Positions 16,125 through 24,965 of a stretch of DNA of 64,000 bases are shown here, piece by piece (position 1 is the first letter of the stretch; each line of letters starts with the position of its first letter). Made by a program: the position numbers and the translations under genes. This stretch comes from Frankia casuarinae (GTDB taxonomy: Bacteria; Actinomycetota; Actinomycetes; Frankiales; Frankiaceae), in the NCBI RefSeq assembly GCF_000013345.1, contig NC_007777.1, forward strand, positions 930,001 to 994,000, in the 5' to 3' direction. The notes under the pieces were generated by a model that saw only the letters and a list, made by a program, of their open reading frames with translations, was not told the DNA's origin and ran no database searches.

Positions 16125-16573
16125 TGCTTCCCGCCACGCCCCCATCGCGACGGAGCCCAACTGTGGCCTGCCCTGTCTGTCGTCCGGATTCGGTGGATGA
16201 GCGACGCCTGGACCGTTCCCGCTTCGGTGGACACCCGGATTAGCTGTCCGATCCGTCGGGAGAGCGAGCGATGGGCGCGACACGCCGCAGATTCACCGAG
16301 GAGTACAAGGAGCACGCGGTCGTTGTACTCGGCCGGGTTGTGGACACCGTCCACATCCCCCAGCAGACGCCCGACGACCACCCGGTTCACCTCCGGGAAC
16401 GCCTCCCAAGACGGCACGCTCGCCGGTGCTTCCTGGCTCTGGGGGGCACGGCAGCCTCTGCGGACACCACATACCTCCTTCGCCCACCTCGGCCCGGGCC
16501 TCACACAGTCGCCGCACGACCGTGACCACCGCCAACAGGCCGTCAACCCCTACGACAGGGGTAGCGCCCCGCG
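16125..16573. other. Intergenic region with transposase relics
   Basis: 450 bp between the permease and the converging epimerase gene. It holds an IS3-type orfA start (see 16230-16335). On the minus strand, near 16300-16430, a coding-like stretch reads P-S-W-E-A-F-P-E-V-N-R-V-V-V-G-R-L-L-G, which I could not assign. No intact gene. Confidence 0.5.
16230..16335 (+). pseudogene. IS3-family transposase orfA remnant (5' end)
   Basis: After a GGTGGACACC motif, like the terminal repeat of many IS3 elements, an ATG at 16271 opens M-G-A-T-R-R-R-F-T-E-E-Y-K-E-H-A-V, the usual N-terminus of IS3-type OrfA. Similarity stops after about 20 codons and no orfB follows. It is a short decayed fragment. Confidence 0.5.
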
Positions 16574-17671
16574 TCAGGCCCGCTGCCCCATGCCGGTGCG
16601 GACCTCTTCCCACCGGCTCCGCGCGGTGCTTGGCGTGAGCGGGGGTGTGGGCAGGCCCGCGCCCTCGCGCAGGCCGGTGAGGAAGCTGCCGATCGCGGCG
16701 CGGGCGTCGTGGCGGGGCGACCAGCCGAGCTCCGTCCGGGCCCGGGTGGTGTCCATGATCGGTAGATGCAGGACGGCGTCGAAGAGCTGCGGGGAGGCGG
16801 GCACCAGATGCAGGTGCCAGGCGGTAGCCAGAGCGCCCCGGGCCAGGCCGGCCGGCATCCGGATGATTCTCGCATTGAGGATGTCGGCGAGCAGGGGTAC
16901 GTCGACCACCGGGTCGGCCGCGATGTTGAAGGCGCCGCGGGCCCCGGTCAGGGCCGCCAACCGGTAGGCGTCCGCGACGTCGGAGGAGTGCACCACCTGG
17001 AAGCGTAGCCCCGGCAGATCCGGCAGCACGGGGACCGTCGCGGGGTGCGTGGGCGCCGCTGCCGGCCGTACCACCCGGCCGGGTAGCAACGGCCCGGCGA
17101 GCAGGCGCCGTTGCTGGCTGGCGGCCTCCCGCTTGAAGATGAACCCGGGCCGCAGCCGTACCACCCGGATGCCCGGATAGTCACGTTCGAAGGTGTCGAG
17201 GACCCGCTCCAGATACGCCTTCTCCCGGGTGTAGGCGGCCTCGGGCCAGCCGTGGGTCGGCCATCCCTCGTCAACGATGCCTTCCCGGGCGGCGGGCGAG
17301 TAGGCGCCGACCGACGAGGCATGCACCAGCGCGGGCACGCCGGCTCGGGCAACGGCCTCGAACACGCGGATGGATCCCAGGACGTTGGTCCGCCATGTGG
17401 TCAAGGGGTTGTGGGTGGGTTGGAACAACCAGGCCAGGTGGATCACGACGTCGGCGCCCTGGAACAGCGGGGCGAGGTCGTCCGTGACGACATCGGCCTG
17501 TGCCCACCGGGTCTTCGGCGCCGTCCATGTCGGGGTGCGGCGGGACACCCCGACCAGGGAGCCGACCTCGGCCGACCGGCCGAGGGCTGCCAGCACGCTC
17601 GTGCCGACATTCCCCGTGGCTCCCACCACGACGATCTTCAGGTTGCTCGGGGTCGGCGTCACCTGATCCAC
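16574..17671 (-). CDS. NAD-dependent epimerase/dehydratase family protein (extended SDR)
   Basis: A 365-residue protein with the N-terminal NAD-binding motif V-V-G-A-T-G-N-V-G-T-S. The D-V-V-I-H-L-A-W strand, the H-A-S-S-V-G-A-Y-S serine/tyrosine region and A-Y-T-R-E-K-A-Y, carrying the catalytic Tyr-x3-Lys, are in the expected order. The C-terminal half binds a substrate, probably a nucleotide sugar or other small metabolite, not identified here. GTG 17671 is preferred to GTG 17680 because AGGAGG then lies at proper spacing. No obvious operon partner is adjacent. Confidence 0.85.
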   Translation of the reverse strand: MDQVTPTPSNLKIVVVGATGNVGTSVLAALGRSAEVGSLVGVSRRTPTWTAPKTRWAQADVVTDDLAPLFQGADVVIHLAWLFQPTHNPLTTWRTNVLGSIRVFEAVARAGVPALVHASSVGAYSPAAREGIVDEGWPTHGWPEAAYTREKAYLERVLDTFERDYPGIRVVRLRPGFIFKREAASQQRRLLAGPLLPGRVVRPAAAPTHPATVPVLPDLPGLRFQVVHSSDVADAYRLAALTGARGAFNIAADPVVDVPLLADILNARIIRMPAGLARGALATAWHLHLVPASPQLFDAVLHLPIMDTTRARTELGWSPRHDARAAIGSFLTGLREGAGLPTPPLTPSTARSRWEEVRTGMGQRA

Positions 17672-18257
17672 CTCATCCACCTCCTGCGGTCGGCCGGGAA
17701 TCCCCCGTCGGGGGAAGCGGTCTCCCTTCGGAGGAACGGATACCCGCCGACGGGCGTCCAGATGCAGCCCTCAGCTCTCGATGAGTTGCGGTGCGCCGTC
17801 CGTCACTCCGAGGCGGCCGCGAGGGAGGCGGCCGCGAGGGAGGCGGCCGCGAGGGAGGCGGCCGCGAGGGAGGCGGCCGGTCTTGCCGCGAGGTCGTCCA
17901 TCACCGTGGGGGAGACCCATTCGGCGGCCGGCCGGCGCAGGTGGGTGAAGACGGCTGGTCCGCGCTCCGCCTCGGCCCGTTCTCCCGGTCCGTTCCGCGT
18001 TGACCGGTCATCTCTGTCACCGACCGCTATCGACACAATTCTTTCTGTCGTATCGTCGTCCGGTCCGCGTTGCGGATATGGATCGGCGGGGTAACCGCAC
18101 CCGCCCTCCTTGCCGGTTCGTCTTTATTATTTTTACCTTAGTTCCGCGAAACGCTGGCGGGTCGCGTCCCTTCGTGGTCGCCTATCGTTAGTGGTCCACC
18201 GCGTCGCCCACCACTCGGCGGCAGGAACATCAATTCCGTTCGTCAGTACTATGTGAA
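17672..18257. other. Intergenic region with 15-bp tandem repeat
   Basis: Carries a perfect short tandem repeat at 17810-17879 and an AT-rich patch (about 18115-18145 and 18240-18300) unusual for this genome, probably promoter sequence for the Nudix gene. No conserved coding sequence was recognised. Confidence 0.5.
17810..17879. repeat. 15-bp tandem repeat, about 4.7 units
   Basis: Unit GAGGCGGCCGCGAGG, identical in every copy. Each unit carries a NotI-like GCGGCCGC core. It lies in an intergenic region upstream of the epimerase gene. Identity between copies suggests recent expansion. Confidence 0.85.
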
Positions 18258-19037
18258 GTGTGTGATAATATGAAGAAGGATCTTGACTTTTCCCTAGTCG
18301 ACCGGGCTCTGTCGGACCCGGCCGGCGTACCCGGTGACGGTCTGATGCTGCGGTCGGCGATGTCCTCGAAGCCGCCGGCCACCCCACGGCAGCGTCCTGA
18401 CCACGGCACCGAGGCGAGCTTGAACCGACCTCCGATGGCGCGACCCTACGCTGCGGCGGGTGTCCTGTTCTTCGATGAAGAAGACCGCATACTGCTCGTT
18501 GAACCGTCGTACAAGCCGGGCTGGGACATTCCGGGAGGCTTTGTCGAACCGGGGGAATCGCCCTACTCGGCGTGCGTACGGGAGGTCGCCGAGGAGCTCG
18601 GTATCGCCCCACCGATCGGTGGTCTGCTCGCGATCGACTGGGCGCCATGTCTTAACGACGGGTGGCTCGACAGCGAGATGCTGGCCTTCGTCTTCGACGG
18701 CGGTGTGCTGCCTGCCTCATGGCGGGAGCGCATCCGGCTGGACATGGACGAGATCATCAACTGCGCGTTCGTCTCCGTGGACGAGGTGGGCGGGTTGCTG
18801 CCGTCCCCGCACGCGCGACGGGTCCGTGCCGCCGCGGCCCTGCGGGGGGTGCCGCAGCGTAGCGGATATCTGGAGTTCGGTAATCAGATTCCCGAGTCCG
18901 TCGGTGGTTCGGTGAGCGTCGCGTCGCTCGGTGAACCGGATGCTCGGGGCGCGGGCGCGGCTCAGGTGCTCGCGGGGCCACCCGCATGTGGTGCGGTGAT
19001 GATGTCCAGCTTGGCGAACGAGGTGATGGAGGCATGA
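18258..19037 (+). CDS. Nudix hydrolase
   Basis: The frame gives 259 residues; the conserved domain begins near residue 60 (M-A-R-P-Y-A-A-A-G-V-L-F-F). The Nudix box is complete, G-x5-E-x7-R-E-V-x-E-E-L-G-I at about 97-119, so the metal-binding glutamates are present. Nudix enzymes cleave nucleoside diphosphates linked to another group; the substrate is not predictable. The start is uncertain: GTG 18258 is the longest, while ATG 18270, 18357 and 18435 are alternatives, none with a clear ribosome binding site. A hairpin downstream separates it from the converging MMPL gene. Confidence 0.82.
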   Translation: MCDNMKKDLDFSLVDRALSDPAGVPGDGLMLRSAMSSKPPATPRQRPDHGTEASLNRPPMARPYAAAGVLFFDEEDRILLVEPSYKPGWDIPGGFVEPGESPYSACVREVAEELGIAPPIGGLLAIDWAPCLNDGWLDSEMLAFVFDGGVLPASWRERIRLDMDEIINCAFVSVDEVGGLLPSPHARRVRAAAALRGVPQRSGYLEFGNQIPESVGGSVSVASLGEPDARGAGAAQVLAGPPACGAVMMSSLANEVMEA

Positions 19038-19231
19038 CCGCCGGCGTCTCGGTGAGGATCCGGCGCACCGCCGGTTTGGCGTGACGGTTGCGCACCCACG
19101 CCCCCAACCGGGCCCGGGCACAGGGGAACAACGTGCCCAGTACCGTCGCGGTCGCGCTCGTGGTTCCTTCGATGGCGACGAACGTGTCCTCGGCCGGCTC
19201 ACCATCCTGGCCGATCCCGGCAGGCCAAGCG

Positions 19232-19268
19232 CCGCGGGGCGCCCGCCGGCCAGGCGGACGCCCCGCGG
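19232..19268. terminator. Bidirectional terminator between Nudix and MMPL genes
   Basis: A perfect 10-bp stem CCGCGGGGCG (19232-19241) with CGCCCCGCGG (19259-19268). The loop contains a further small stem. It sits between two convergent genes. Confidence 0.65.
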
Positions 19269-19318
19269 GCTGTCACTGTTCGGGTGGTCCCGCAGTGTTT
19301 CGGGTGGTCCCGTGAAGA

Positions 19319-21646
19319 TCAGCGCATGGGCTCGCCGGTGCGTGAGCTCCGCTCCTCGCGGGCTGCCTGCCCGGGAAGCGGGCGGACCGGCCCCCCGGCC
19401 GCGGGACGGCCCGCGACGGCGTCCTCGGGCAGCGGGGTGTGCCGGATCTCCTCCAGATCCTCGGCGGACTCGACGGAGATCCGCGGCAGGACCCGGTCGA
19501 GCCAGGCCGGCACCCACCAGTTCGCCGTGCCGAAGATGTGCATCAGCGAGGGCACCAGCACGGTCCGGATGATGAAGGCGTCGATGAGGATCGCCGTCGA
19601 GAGCCCGAGGCCCATCAGCTTGATCACTCGTTCGTCACCGAGGATGAACGAGGCGAAGACCAGGATCATGATCGCGCCAGCCGCGGAGATGACCCGGCCG
19701 GTCTCGGCCTGGCCGAGCGAGACGGCGATCCGGTTGTCCCGGCGCGCGGTCCACTCCTCGTGCATCCGGCTGACCAGGAACACCTCGTAGTCCATGGACA
19801 GGCCGAACAGGATCGCGAAGAGGATCACCGGGATGAACGCCTCGACCGGGCCGCCGCTGATGCTGAACAGCGATGCGCCCCAGCCCCACTGGAACACCGC
19901 GACGACCACGCCGAAGGCCGCCCCGACCGCGAGCAGGTTCATCAGCGAGGCGGTCAACGGGACCAGCAGGCTGCGGAACACCGCTACCAGCAGCAGGAAG
20001 GCGAGGAGAACCACGATCCCGATGAACAGCGGCAGCTTGCCCGACAGCGTGCTGGAGAAGTCCTCGAAGGTGGCCGTGATGCCGCCGACGTAGATGCCGG
20101 TGCCGGCCTGGTTCGCCTGCGGGATCACGTGGTCGCGCAGCTGGTTGAGCAGCTTCGAGGTCGCCTCGGCCTGCGGGCTCGTCGTCGGGTACAGGGTGGC
20201 GATCGCCGCCTGCCCGTTTGGGCTCGGCCGCGGGGCCGAGACGGAGGCGACGCCTGGTGTCGCGCGGGCCGCCGCCACCACAGCGCGGAGGCTTGCCGTG
20301 TCCTGCGGCGAATGGATCTCGGCGACGATGCTGAACGGACCGTTGAACCCCGGTCCGAAGCCCTCGGCCAGCAGGTCGTAGCCGCGCTTGGTGGTCTTGG
20401 CGGTGTCGCCGTTGCCGAGGTCGGACGAGCCGAGCCGCAGCGAGAGGAACGGGATCGCGATGACGGCGATGACCACCGCGCTGACCACCGCGAACAACTG
20501 GGGCCGCCCCTCCAGCCGCTTCGCCCAGTGCCACCAGAAGCCCGAGGTGCTTTCGTGCACCGGGCCCTCCTCAGCCAGCCTGCGCCGGTCGCGCCGGTTG
20601 AGCACCTTCATGCCGTAGAAGCCGAGCAGGGCCGGCAGCAGGGTGACGGCCGCGGTCATCGTCATCGCCACGGCTACCGCCGCCGAGATCGCCACGCCGT
20701 AGAGGAAGCTCACGCCGAGCGCGAACATGCCGAGCAGCGCGATGCAGACGGTCATGCCGGCGAAGAGCACGGCGCGCCCGGAGGTGTTGACCGCGGTGAC
20801 CGTGGCCTCCTCCGGGCTCTTGCCTGCGCGTAGGCCGATGCGGTGCCGGTTGACGATGAACAGGGCGTAGTCGATGCCGACGCCCAGTCCGATCAAGGTC
20901 GCGAGGACCGGGCTGAACTCGGCGATCGTGAGGACGTGGGAGAGCAGGATGATCAGGATGCTGCCGACCCCGAGGGCCATGATGGCGGTGATCAGGGGCA
21001 GAGTGACGGCCAGCAACGAGCCGAAGGCGACGAAGAGGATGATCGCCGCGGCGATGATGCCGATCAGCTCGCTGTAGCTTTGCTGCTGCTGCTCGATGAT
21101 CGAGACGATCTGACCGGTCGCCTCCACCTGCAGGTCGTCGCCGCCGTAGCCTCGAGCGGTGTCGACGAACCGCTGGATGTCGTCCTTGGGCAGCTCGATG
21201 CCCTGCAGGTCGAAGTCGACGGTCGCGAAGGCCGTGTGCCCGTCCTTGCTGATCTGGGCGGCGCCCCGCGGCCCGTATGGGCTCGTGATCCCGGTGACGT
21301 GCGGGACCTTGGCGAGCTCGCCGAGCATCTCGCTGGCCCGATCGGAGATGGCACGGTTGGTGATACGAGTCTTGTCACTGTGCAGCACGATGGTGGCGCT
21401 GTCTCCCGACGCCGCCGGGAAGTCGCGTTGCAGGAGGTCGATGGCCTTCTGCGAATCGGTGCCGGGCAGGGAGAAGGCGTCCTTGTAACTACTTCCGGCC
21501 ACCTGGCTGATGCCGCCGAGCCCGAGCAGCGCGACGATCCACAGGAACAGGACGAGCCGACGGTGCCGGAAGCACCAGCGGGCGAGCGAGGCCACGGTTT
21601 CCCCTCGGGCGTTGGTGATCGGTGGTGTCGCTACCTGCGACGTCAT
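19319..21646 (-). CDS. MMPL family RND-type exporter
   Basis: A 775-residue membrane protein of the MMPL/RND superfamily. An N-terminal helix (W-C-F-R-H-R-R-L-V-L-F-L-W-I) and an outer domain are followed by a five-helix bundle (about 195-365) with G-L-G-V-G-I-D-Y-A-L-F-I-V-N-R-H-R. A second outer domain and a second bundle (about 550-705) follow, with F-G-L-S-M-D-Y-E-V-F-L-V-S-R-M. The paired D-Y motifs are the proton-relay residues of actinobacterial MMPL proteins, which export lipids or hydrophobic compounds. It is transcribed divergently from a TetR regulator 98 bp away, which probably represses it. The C-terminal 70 residues are a disordered tail. Confidence 0.93.
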   Translation of the reverse strand: MTSQVATPPITNARGETVASLARWCFRHRRLVLFLWIVALLGLGGISQVAGSSYKDAFSLPGTDSQKAIDLLQRDFPAASGDSATIVLHSDKTRITNRAISDRASEMLGELAKVPHVTGITSPYGPRGAAQISKDGHTAFATVDFDLQGIELPKDDIQRFVDTARGYGGDDLQVEATGQIVSIIEQQQQSYSELIGIIAAAIILFVAFGSLLAVTLPLITAIMALGVGSILIILLSHVLTIAEFSPVLATLIGLGVGIDYALFIVNRHRIGLRAGKSPEEATVTAVNTSGRAVLFAGMTVCIALLGMFALGVSFLYGVAISAAVAVAMTMTAAVTLLPALLGFYGMKVLNRRDRRRLAEEGPVHESTSGFWWHWAKRLEGRPQLFAVVSAVVIAVIAIPFLSLRLGSSDLGNGDTAKTTKRGYDLLAEGFGPGFNGPFSIVAEIHSPQDTASLRAVVAAARATPGVASVSAPRPSPNGQAAIATLYPTTSPQAEATSKLLNQLRDHVIPQANQAGTGIYVGGITATFEDFSSTLSGKLPLFIGIVVLLAFLLLVAVFRSLLVPLTASLMNLLAVGAAFGVVVAVFQWGWGASLFSISGGPVEAFIPVILFAILFGLSMDYEVFLVSRMHEEWTARRDNRIAVSLGQAETGRVISAAGAIMILVFASFILGDERVIKLMGLGLSTAILIDAFIIRTVLVPSLMHIFGTANWWVPAWLDRVLPRISVESAEDLEEIRHTPLPEDAVAGRPAAGGPVRPLPGQAAREERSSRTGEPMR

Positions 21647-21744
21647 GCTGACGATTTGCTGCTGATTGCTACCGAGAAACTTACCGGTCGTTCAGTAGGT
21701 AGAGTTGAGGGTAACATCCGTCGCGGACTCGATCGGGGGGGTGT
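21647..21744. promoter_or_regulatory. Divergent promoter region, MMPL/TetR
   Basis: 98 bp between the two divergent genes. TTACC at 21681-21685 and GGTAA at 21710-21714 form distant inverted arms around ACCGGTCGTTCAGTAGGT, a sequence of the kind bound by TetR proteins. The exact operator is not certain. Confidence 0.4.
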
Positions 21745-22752
21745 ATGGCCGCCATGACCGAGCCGACATCGCCCGATCCGGCATCGCTCGATCCACGGGG
21801 CGATACCAGATCGCGGATCCTCGCCGCCGCCATGAGCCTCTTCAGCGAACAGGGGTATGCCGGCACCTCGGTGCGGGACATCTCCGAGCGGCTGGGAGTG
21901 ACGAAGGCGGCGCTCTATTACCACTTTCCGTCGAAGGAGTCGATCCTCGACGCTCTGCTGGAGCCCTTCGTGTCCGAGTTGGGTCGACTTGTCGATCTCG
22001 TTCGGCAGTCCCCGCCGCCGCCCCCCCGGATCATCATCGAGCGATTCGTCGAGGCGCTGGCGGGCCCCGGTGGCGTGCTGCTCGTCTTCGCCGACGACCC
22101 TTCGGTGATTCACCGTAAGATCGGCAAGAGCGACATACTGTCCCTGCAGCAGGCCCTCGTGCACGGGCTCGCGGGGCCGGCTCCCACCCATCTCGGGTTG
22201 CTGCGCGCGTACTGCGCGGTCGGATCCCTGCGGGGGGGGATCATCGGGATGGCGATCGAACGTGCCCAGGCCGCCGCCAGGCAGTCCACCAGCGCCGACG
22301 AGGAGCGCCGCAGCGGCGCGGGCGAGGCGGTCACCTGCTCCGAGCGCATCCGGGTCCTTGTCTCGCAGGTATCGAGGACATTCACCCCGCTGGTCTCCGC
22401 CGCGGAGCAGGGGGAGATCGTGGCTGCCGCCCTCGCCGCTCTCGGTGACGATCCCGCCGACTCCGTCTCCGTCTCCGCCGCTGGTTCCGGCGGCTGCGGC
22501 GCGGTGGGTGATGAGGGGCATGAAAGTGACAGGTCTCCCTCCGGTGCTGACCTGACCGGGTCACGGGATGCTCCGGTCGCCGACGCGGGTCCGGTCGCCG
22601 ACGCGGGTCCGGTCGCCGACGCGGGTCCGGTCGCCGACGCGGGTCCGGTCGAGACATCCTGCCCGGCGCACGAAGAACGTCCCGCGTGCCGGGAGGCCGC
22701 GGCGCCTCACCGGTCTCCCGCGCCGGACCTGGCCTCCGTCCGGCTCCACTGA
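21745..22752 (+). CDS. TetR family transcriptional regulator with long repeat-bearing tail
   Basis: A 335-residue protein. The N-terminal HTH (about 18-65) is typical: T-R-S-R-I-L-A-A-A-x-x-L-F-S-E-Q-G-Y-A-G-T-S-V-R-D-I-S-E-R-L-G-V-T-K-A-A-L-Y-Y-H-F-P-S-K. The ligand domain continues to about residue 235. The remaining 100 residues are Pro/Ala/Ser-rich and contain four identical V-A-D-A-G-P units coded by an 18-bp tandem repeat; normal TetR proteins end before this. It is divergent from the MMPL exporter and most likely represses it. ATG 21745 follows a G-run. Confidence 0.9.
   Translation: MAAMTEPTSPDPASLDPRGDTRSRILAAAMSLFSEQGYAGTSVRDISERLGVTKAALYYHFPSKESILDALLEPFVSELGRLVDLVRQSPPPPPRIIIERFVEALAGPGGVLLVFADDPSVIHRKIGKSDILSLQQALVHGLAGPAPTHLGLLRAYCAVGSLRGGIIGMAIERAQAAARQSTSADEERRSGAGEAVTCSERIRVLVSQVSRTFTPLVSAAEQGEIVAAALAALGDDPADSVSVSAAGSGGCGAVGDEGHESDRSPSGADLTGSRDAPVADAGPVADAGPVADAGPVADAGPVETSCPAHEERPACREAAAPHRSPAPDLASVRLH
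22575..22646 (+). repeat. 18-bp tandem repeat in TetR gene, 4 units
   Basis: Unit GGTCGCCGACGCGGGTCC, four perfect copies, encoding P-V-A-D-A-G in the disordered C-terminal tail. Confidence 0.9.
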
Positions 22753-23689
22753 CGACTGTATGCGCCGGACCGTGAGCGATCCGGTGCATCACCCCTTCGT
22801 ATCCACCCACCTTCGCGGTTCATGTGCCTCATCTCACTCTTCAGACGTTCGTAGATGGTGGTCCGTCTATTTGGTCGTGGCAAATGCCGCTTTCGCTCTT
22901 GTTTGTCTGGGGCGGTAGGGTGGTCGCGTGTGGAGGATGGATCAGCGTTTGGATGATGAGCCTTCCGCCTGTCCGGCGCACGCCGCGGACGGGTCGACAC
23001 ATCTGCCGCCGGAGGTAGGTCTCGGCGGCTTTGCCTCCGTCGCGGCCGGTGATCCTGTGGTGACCGGATCGGACTGACGGGAGGGTGTTGGCGTCGGAGC
23101 AGGCCGACCATGACCCTGACGCCGTGTACCGGCATCGAGTCGGCAAGGTGTCGTCGGCGCGTCCTTCCTCCGGAGGCAATGCGGTTGTAAATAGTCCGCA
23201 ATACCCAGTCGTCGATGTGGAGCCAGTTCGAAGTCCCCGGAAGAAGGTCTCCGAGAGCAGATTCCGAATCGATCGGACCGCTGTCATATCGGGCGACGCC
23301 GGACGGTCGGGATGAGGGAGTGTGATAGGGAGTCCGGAGTCGCGCTAGGCCCCCGCCGTCCGATGTCGCCCATCTGACCATGGACGATCCGGCGACGGGA
23401 CGGTGGAATGGTGGCAGTCGTGAGCCCGGTGGCGCGGAGTTACCAACGCGCCGCGGATCCGGAGCCCGGCGTTGATGAGATGAGCAGTGGCTGTTCGGAT
23501 CGGTGCCGCCCGCCAGGGTGGCCGACGCAACGATCCGGCCGGCGAGTTCGTGCCAGCGGACCACACCGAATCACCTTCGGTCGGACCACCTCGCAACGCG
23601 GGGCGACGAGTAGGGAAAGTTGTAGGTGACGTGCAACCAGTGCCCGCGGGGGAGAACGGCGTGAGGGGAATGACCGGAAGCGGTGTGTC
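22753..23689. other. 937-bp region without a recognised gene
   Basis: Frames on both strands are low quality. One short frame with coding-like codons (22937-23077) is listed separately. No transposase motif, RNA gene or clear repeat was found. GC content dips around 22840-22910 and 23180-23290. Confidence 0.5.
22937..23077 (+). CDS. Possible small acidic protein (46 residues)
   Basis: ATG 22937 (or GTG 22928) opens a short frame rich in Asp, Pro and Ala that ends at TGA 23075. A TAGGGT about 10-20 bp upstream could be a -10 giving a near-leaderless message. No family was recognised. It may be chance. Confidence 0.2.
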   Translation: MDQRLDDEPSACPAHAADGSTHLPPEVGLGGFASVAAGDPVVTGSD

Positions 23690-24526
23690 GTGAGCACCCG
23701 GTCTCGCCCCGCTTTCGGTAACGGAGTGTCTACATCTCTCACCGGGCTGGCCCTACGGGCCGGCTCGGTCGTCTCGACCTGGCCGCCCCGGACCGCCGTC
23801 ATCACGGGAGCATCCAGCGGTATCGGCCGGGAGGCCGCGCTGCTGCTGGCCGCGGACCGATGCCGGTCGCTGCTGGTCGGTCGCAACGGGGCCGCGCTTG
23901 ACGAGGTGGCCGCGGCGACCGAGGGGCACCGGATCGCGGTCGACCTGTCTAGTCCCGGCTCGGAACTGATGGTCTCCTCCCGGGCGACCGAGCTTCTCGG
24001 CGAGGTCGACCTGCTGGTGTGCTCGGCAGGCCTCGGGGCGGCGGGCCCGTTCGAGGTAATGTCCCCGGCCGCGATCGCGGAGCTGGTCACGGTCAACGTG
24101 CTGTCGCCGATGATGCTGGTCCGGGCCATGTTGCCGGCCATGCTCGACCGCGGCCAGGGGCGCATCCTGCTGGTGGGCAGCATCGCCGGCGCGCTGGGAG
24201 TGCGCGGTGAGGTCGCCTATTCCGCAACCAAGGCCGCTCTGCTCGGTTTCGCCGACGCGTTGCGGTCCGAGGTTGCCGGTCGCGGTGTGACGGTGACCCT
24301 GTGTCTACCTGGTGTCGTCGACACACCATTTTTCCACCGCCGTGGCGCGCCCTACGTCCGTCGCTGGCCCCGGCCCATACCGGCCGGGCTTGTCGCGCAG
24401 CGCATGCTGGCGGCCACCGGACGCGGCGACGCTGAGATCTGGGTGCCACGCTGGTTACTCGGCGCGGTGCGGGTCCACGGTGCGATCCCGTCGGTCTACC
24501 GCAGGCTGGCGGGTGTCTTCGGATGA
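23690..24526 (+). CDS. SDR family NAD(P)-dependent oxidoreductase
   Basis: A 278-residue classical short-chain dehydrogenase. It has the cofactor motif T-G-A-S-S-G-I-G (about 39-46), C-S-A-G-L-G in the place of N-N-A-G, the catalytic Ser in L-V-G-S-I-A-G, and Tyr-x3-Lys in Y-S-A-T-K. The C-terminal part with L-P-G-V-V-D-T-P-F and W-x-P-R-W is like reductases acting on lipids or sterol-like substrates. The gene lies 440 bp upstream of the hopanoid operon on the same strand, but a role in it is only a guess. GTG 23690 is taken as the start. Confidence 0.88.
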   Translation: MSTRSRPAFGNGVSTSLTGLALRAGSVVSTWPPRTAVITGASSGIGREAALLLAADRCRSLLVGRNGAALDEVAAATEGHRIAVDLSSPGSELMVSSRATELLGEVDLLVCSAGLGAAGPFEVMSPAAIAELVTVNVLSPMMLVRAMLPAMLDRGQGRILLVGSIAGALGVRGEVAYSATKAALLGFADALRSEVAGRGVTVTLCLPGVVDTPFFHRRGAPYVRRWPRPIPAGLVAQRMLAATGRGDAEIWVPRWLLGAVRVHGAIPSVYRRLAGVFG

Positions 24527-24965
24527 TCCGCGGCGTGGTCTACCCGGCCGCTTCCGGCTCTCCGACCGGCCCTGGGGGTGAGCGACACCGACGATGAGAG
24601 TGCCGCGGCCGACGGGCGGCCACCGGCCGCAGGCCGCCCAGGTGGTGCCGCCGGAGCATCATTCCGCCCACGGACCTGTGAGGACCAACCGAAGGGGGCC
24701 GGCCAGGCGGAGCTCATCCCGATACCGGCCCAGGGCCGGCCCATCTCCCGTACCGGCCCGCGCTGATCGTGCCCATGACCACCCGGTGCGATCCGCATCC
24801 TGATCGCCTCGGCGAGACCCGGGCAGCCACCCCCACCGCGGAGCCTTCCGAAGAGCCTTCCGAACCCGGGCTCTGCGGGTACGTCCGCGCCGGTCGTGGC
24901 ATCCGGGGATGCGGGATCCGACCCGACCGCGTCCGTAGTGCAGACCGCCATCGAAGGAGAGGCGT
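24527..24965. other. Upstream region of the hopanoid operon
   Basis: 439 bp leading to hpnC. It holds a weak 62-codon frame (24578-24766, GTG start after a G-run) that I do not accept as a gene. The hopanoid operon promoter must lie here; a GAAGGAGAGG ribosome binding site precedes the hpnC ATG. Confidence 0.45.

Noticed and set aside
16197-16967. Plus-strand 256-codon frame over the IS3 relic and epimerase gene
   Set aside because: Most of it is a shadow of the epimerase gene, whose own motifs are clear on the other strand; only the IS3 fragment is real.
17810-17879. CRISPR-like repeats
   Set aside because: Units are contiguous with no spacers, so this is a simple tandem repeat; no cas genes or spaced repeats were seen in the window.
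22707-23564. Long minus-strand frame in the 937-bp gap
   Set aside because: Arg/Pro/Ser-rich with no conserved motif, typical of random open frames at this GC content.
24578-24766. 62-codon frame before hpnC
   Set aside because: Composition turns low complexity after 20 codons and there is no homologue I recognise; upstream G-run is weak as a ribosome binding site.
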